NCBI RefSeq assembly: GCF_005503555.1
Contig: NZ_SCNG01000003.1
Location: 558,001 to 622,000, forward strand
Reading direction: 5' to 3'
Source of the DNA: Rudaea sp. 3F27F6
GTDB lineage: Bacteria > Pseudomonadota > Gammaproteobacteria > Xanthomonadales > Rhodanobacteraceae
Length of the DNA stretch: 64,000 nucleotides
The translations under genes were made by a program, and so were the position numbers. A model generated the notes under the pieces. The model saw nothing but the letters and a program-made list of their open reading frames with translations. It had not been told where the DNA came from and ran no database searches. Shown in pieces: positions 63,150 to 64,000 of this stretch (position 1 is the first letter of the stretch; each line of letters starts with the position of its first letter).

Positions 63150-64000
63150 ATGCAATTCAAAGACTATTACGACATCCTCGGCGTGAAGGCCGATGCGAGC
63201 GAGGCGGAAATCAAATCCGCCTATCGCAAGCTCGCGCGCAAATACCATCCGGACGTGAGCAAGGAAGCGGGCGCCGAGGAGAAATTCAAAGCGGTCAACG
63301 AAGCCTACGAAGCGCTCAAAGACCCGGCCAAGCGCCGTGCTTACGATCAGGTCAAGGCGCAAGGTTACCGGCCGGGGCAGGAGTACCACCCGCCGCCGAA
63401 TGCCGGCGACGGCCAGGGCTTCGATTTTTCCGACCTCGGCGAAGGCGGTTTTTCCGACTTCTTCGAATCGCTGTTCGGCGGCGCACGCGGCGGCCCGCGC
63501 GGGCGGCCGCCCGGTCCGCGGCGCGGGCGCGACGTGCAGGCGCGCGTCGAGATTCCGCTCGCCAGCGCGTTCAGCGGCAGCAAGGAGCGCATCACCCTGC
63601 GCGACGGCGGCGGCGGCGAACGCACGCTCGAAGTGAAGATTCCCGCGGGCATCCTGCCGGGTCAGCAGATTCGGCTCGGGGGACAGGGTTCGCCGGGCGT
63701 GCAGGGTGGACCTGCGGGCGATCTGCTGCTCGAAGTGTCGGTGCGCGATGACGGCCGTTTTCATCTCGACGGCCGCGATGTGCTGCTGACCTTGCCGATC
63801 GCGCCGTGGCAGGCCGCGCTCGGCGGGACGGTGACCGTGCCGACGCTCGGCGGCGACGTCGAACTGCGTATCCCGGCGGGCTCGGATTCCGGCAAGCGTA
63901 TGCGGCTGCGCGGACGCGGCATGCCTGGCGCCACGCCGGGCGACCAGTTCGTCACTTTGCAGATTCACGCGCCGCCCGCGCAAACCGAAGCGCAGCGCAA
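63150..64000 (+). CDS. cbpA: CbpA-type DnaJ co-chaperone (C-terminus missing)
   Basis: The first 283 residues of a class-B J-protein are present. The J domain ([15 protein letters not shown] in KYHPDVSK) is followed by a Gly/Phe-rich linker ([21 protein letters not shown]). Two C-terminal beta-barrel domains come next ([40 protein letters not shown]). The zinc-finger region of DnaJ is absent, which fits CbpA. It stimulates DnaK. The gene runs off the right edge; about 15-25 residues are missing. Confidence 0.93.
   Translation, partial: MQFKDYYDILGVKADASEAEIKSAYRKLARKYHPDVSKEAGAEEKFKAVNEAYEALKDPAKRRAYDQVKAQGYRPGQEYHPPPNAGDGQGFDFSDLGEGGFSDFFESLFGGARGGPRGRPPGPRRGRDVQARVEIPLASAFSGSKERITLRDGGGGERTLEVKIPAGILPGQQIRLGGQGSPGVQGGPAGDLLLEVSVRDDGRFHLDGRDVLLTLPIAPWQAALGGTVTVPTLGGDVELRIPAGSDSGKRMRLRGRGMPGATPGDQFVTLQIHAPPAQTEAQR

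Overview
The window is gene-dense, GC-rich bacterial chromosome, most likely from a gammaproteobacterium of the Xanthomonadales (Rhodanobacteraceae or Lysobacter-like). Supporting signs are the gene order petA-petB-petC-sspA-sspB, a miaB / phoH-ybeY-corC neighbourhood, a GyrA with Gln at position 83 as in Stenotrophomonas, many large secreted proteins built from repeats, and REP-like palindromes. The genus assignment is inference. No prophage, insertion sequence or CRISPR array is visible.

Layout. 1-11157: partial carbon-starvation transporter (cstA); a divergent pair of secreted proteins (a metzincin protease and an unknown protein) with the same three-module tail; corA; a secreted delta-60-type beta-propeller. 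11158-21495: DUF4105 membrane protein, then corC, ybeY, a small serine hydrolase and phoH, an AraC regulator, a large Kelch/Ig-like surface protein broken by a frameshift, and miaB. 21667-28725: lytic transglycosylase, DegS-like protease, the cytochrome bc1 operon petABC, sspAB, a DUF3301 protein and tRNA-Val(CAC). 29017-29934: exported metallo-beta-lactamase-fold enzyme.

29945-42375 is a sugar-catabolism island. A leftward series galM - clan GH-A glycosidase - APH-type kinase - divergent enolase faces away from a rightward SDR - FAH-family hydrolase - SDR operon. That operon converges on a leftward XylD-type sugar-acid dehydratase - SMP-30 lactonase - AraC operon. Together they encode a full non-phosphorylating route: sugar to lactone, aldonate, 2-keto-3-deoxy acid, 2,4-diketo acid, then pyruvate plus a second acid. 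The kinase and the active-site-altered enolase have no assigned role in known versions of this route.

42671-55571 is a compact ten-gene operon: TonB-dependent receptor, serine hydrolase, GMC oxidoreductase, gluconate-2-dehydrogenase subunit-3-like protein with a Tat-like signal, Tat-exported TIM-barrel enzyme, alpha/beta hydrolase, DUF1080 protein, MFS transporter, Gfo/Idh/MocA oxidoreductase and a cytosolic TIM-barrel enzyme. The content fits glycoside degradation through 3-keto intermediates, split between periplasm and cytoplasm. This is the most interesting system in the window.

55760-64000 returns to housekeeping: an unassigned protein, mtnA, a GtrA-like membrane protein, gyrA, a DUF1287 protein, a Prx5-type peroxiredoxin, a small heat-shock protein with a good sigma-32 promoter match, and a partial cbpA/dnaJ-type co-chaperone running off the right edge.
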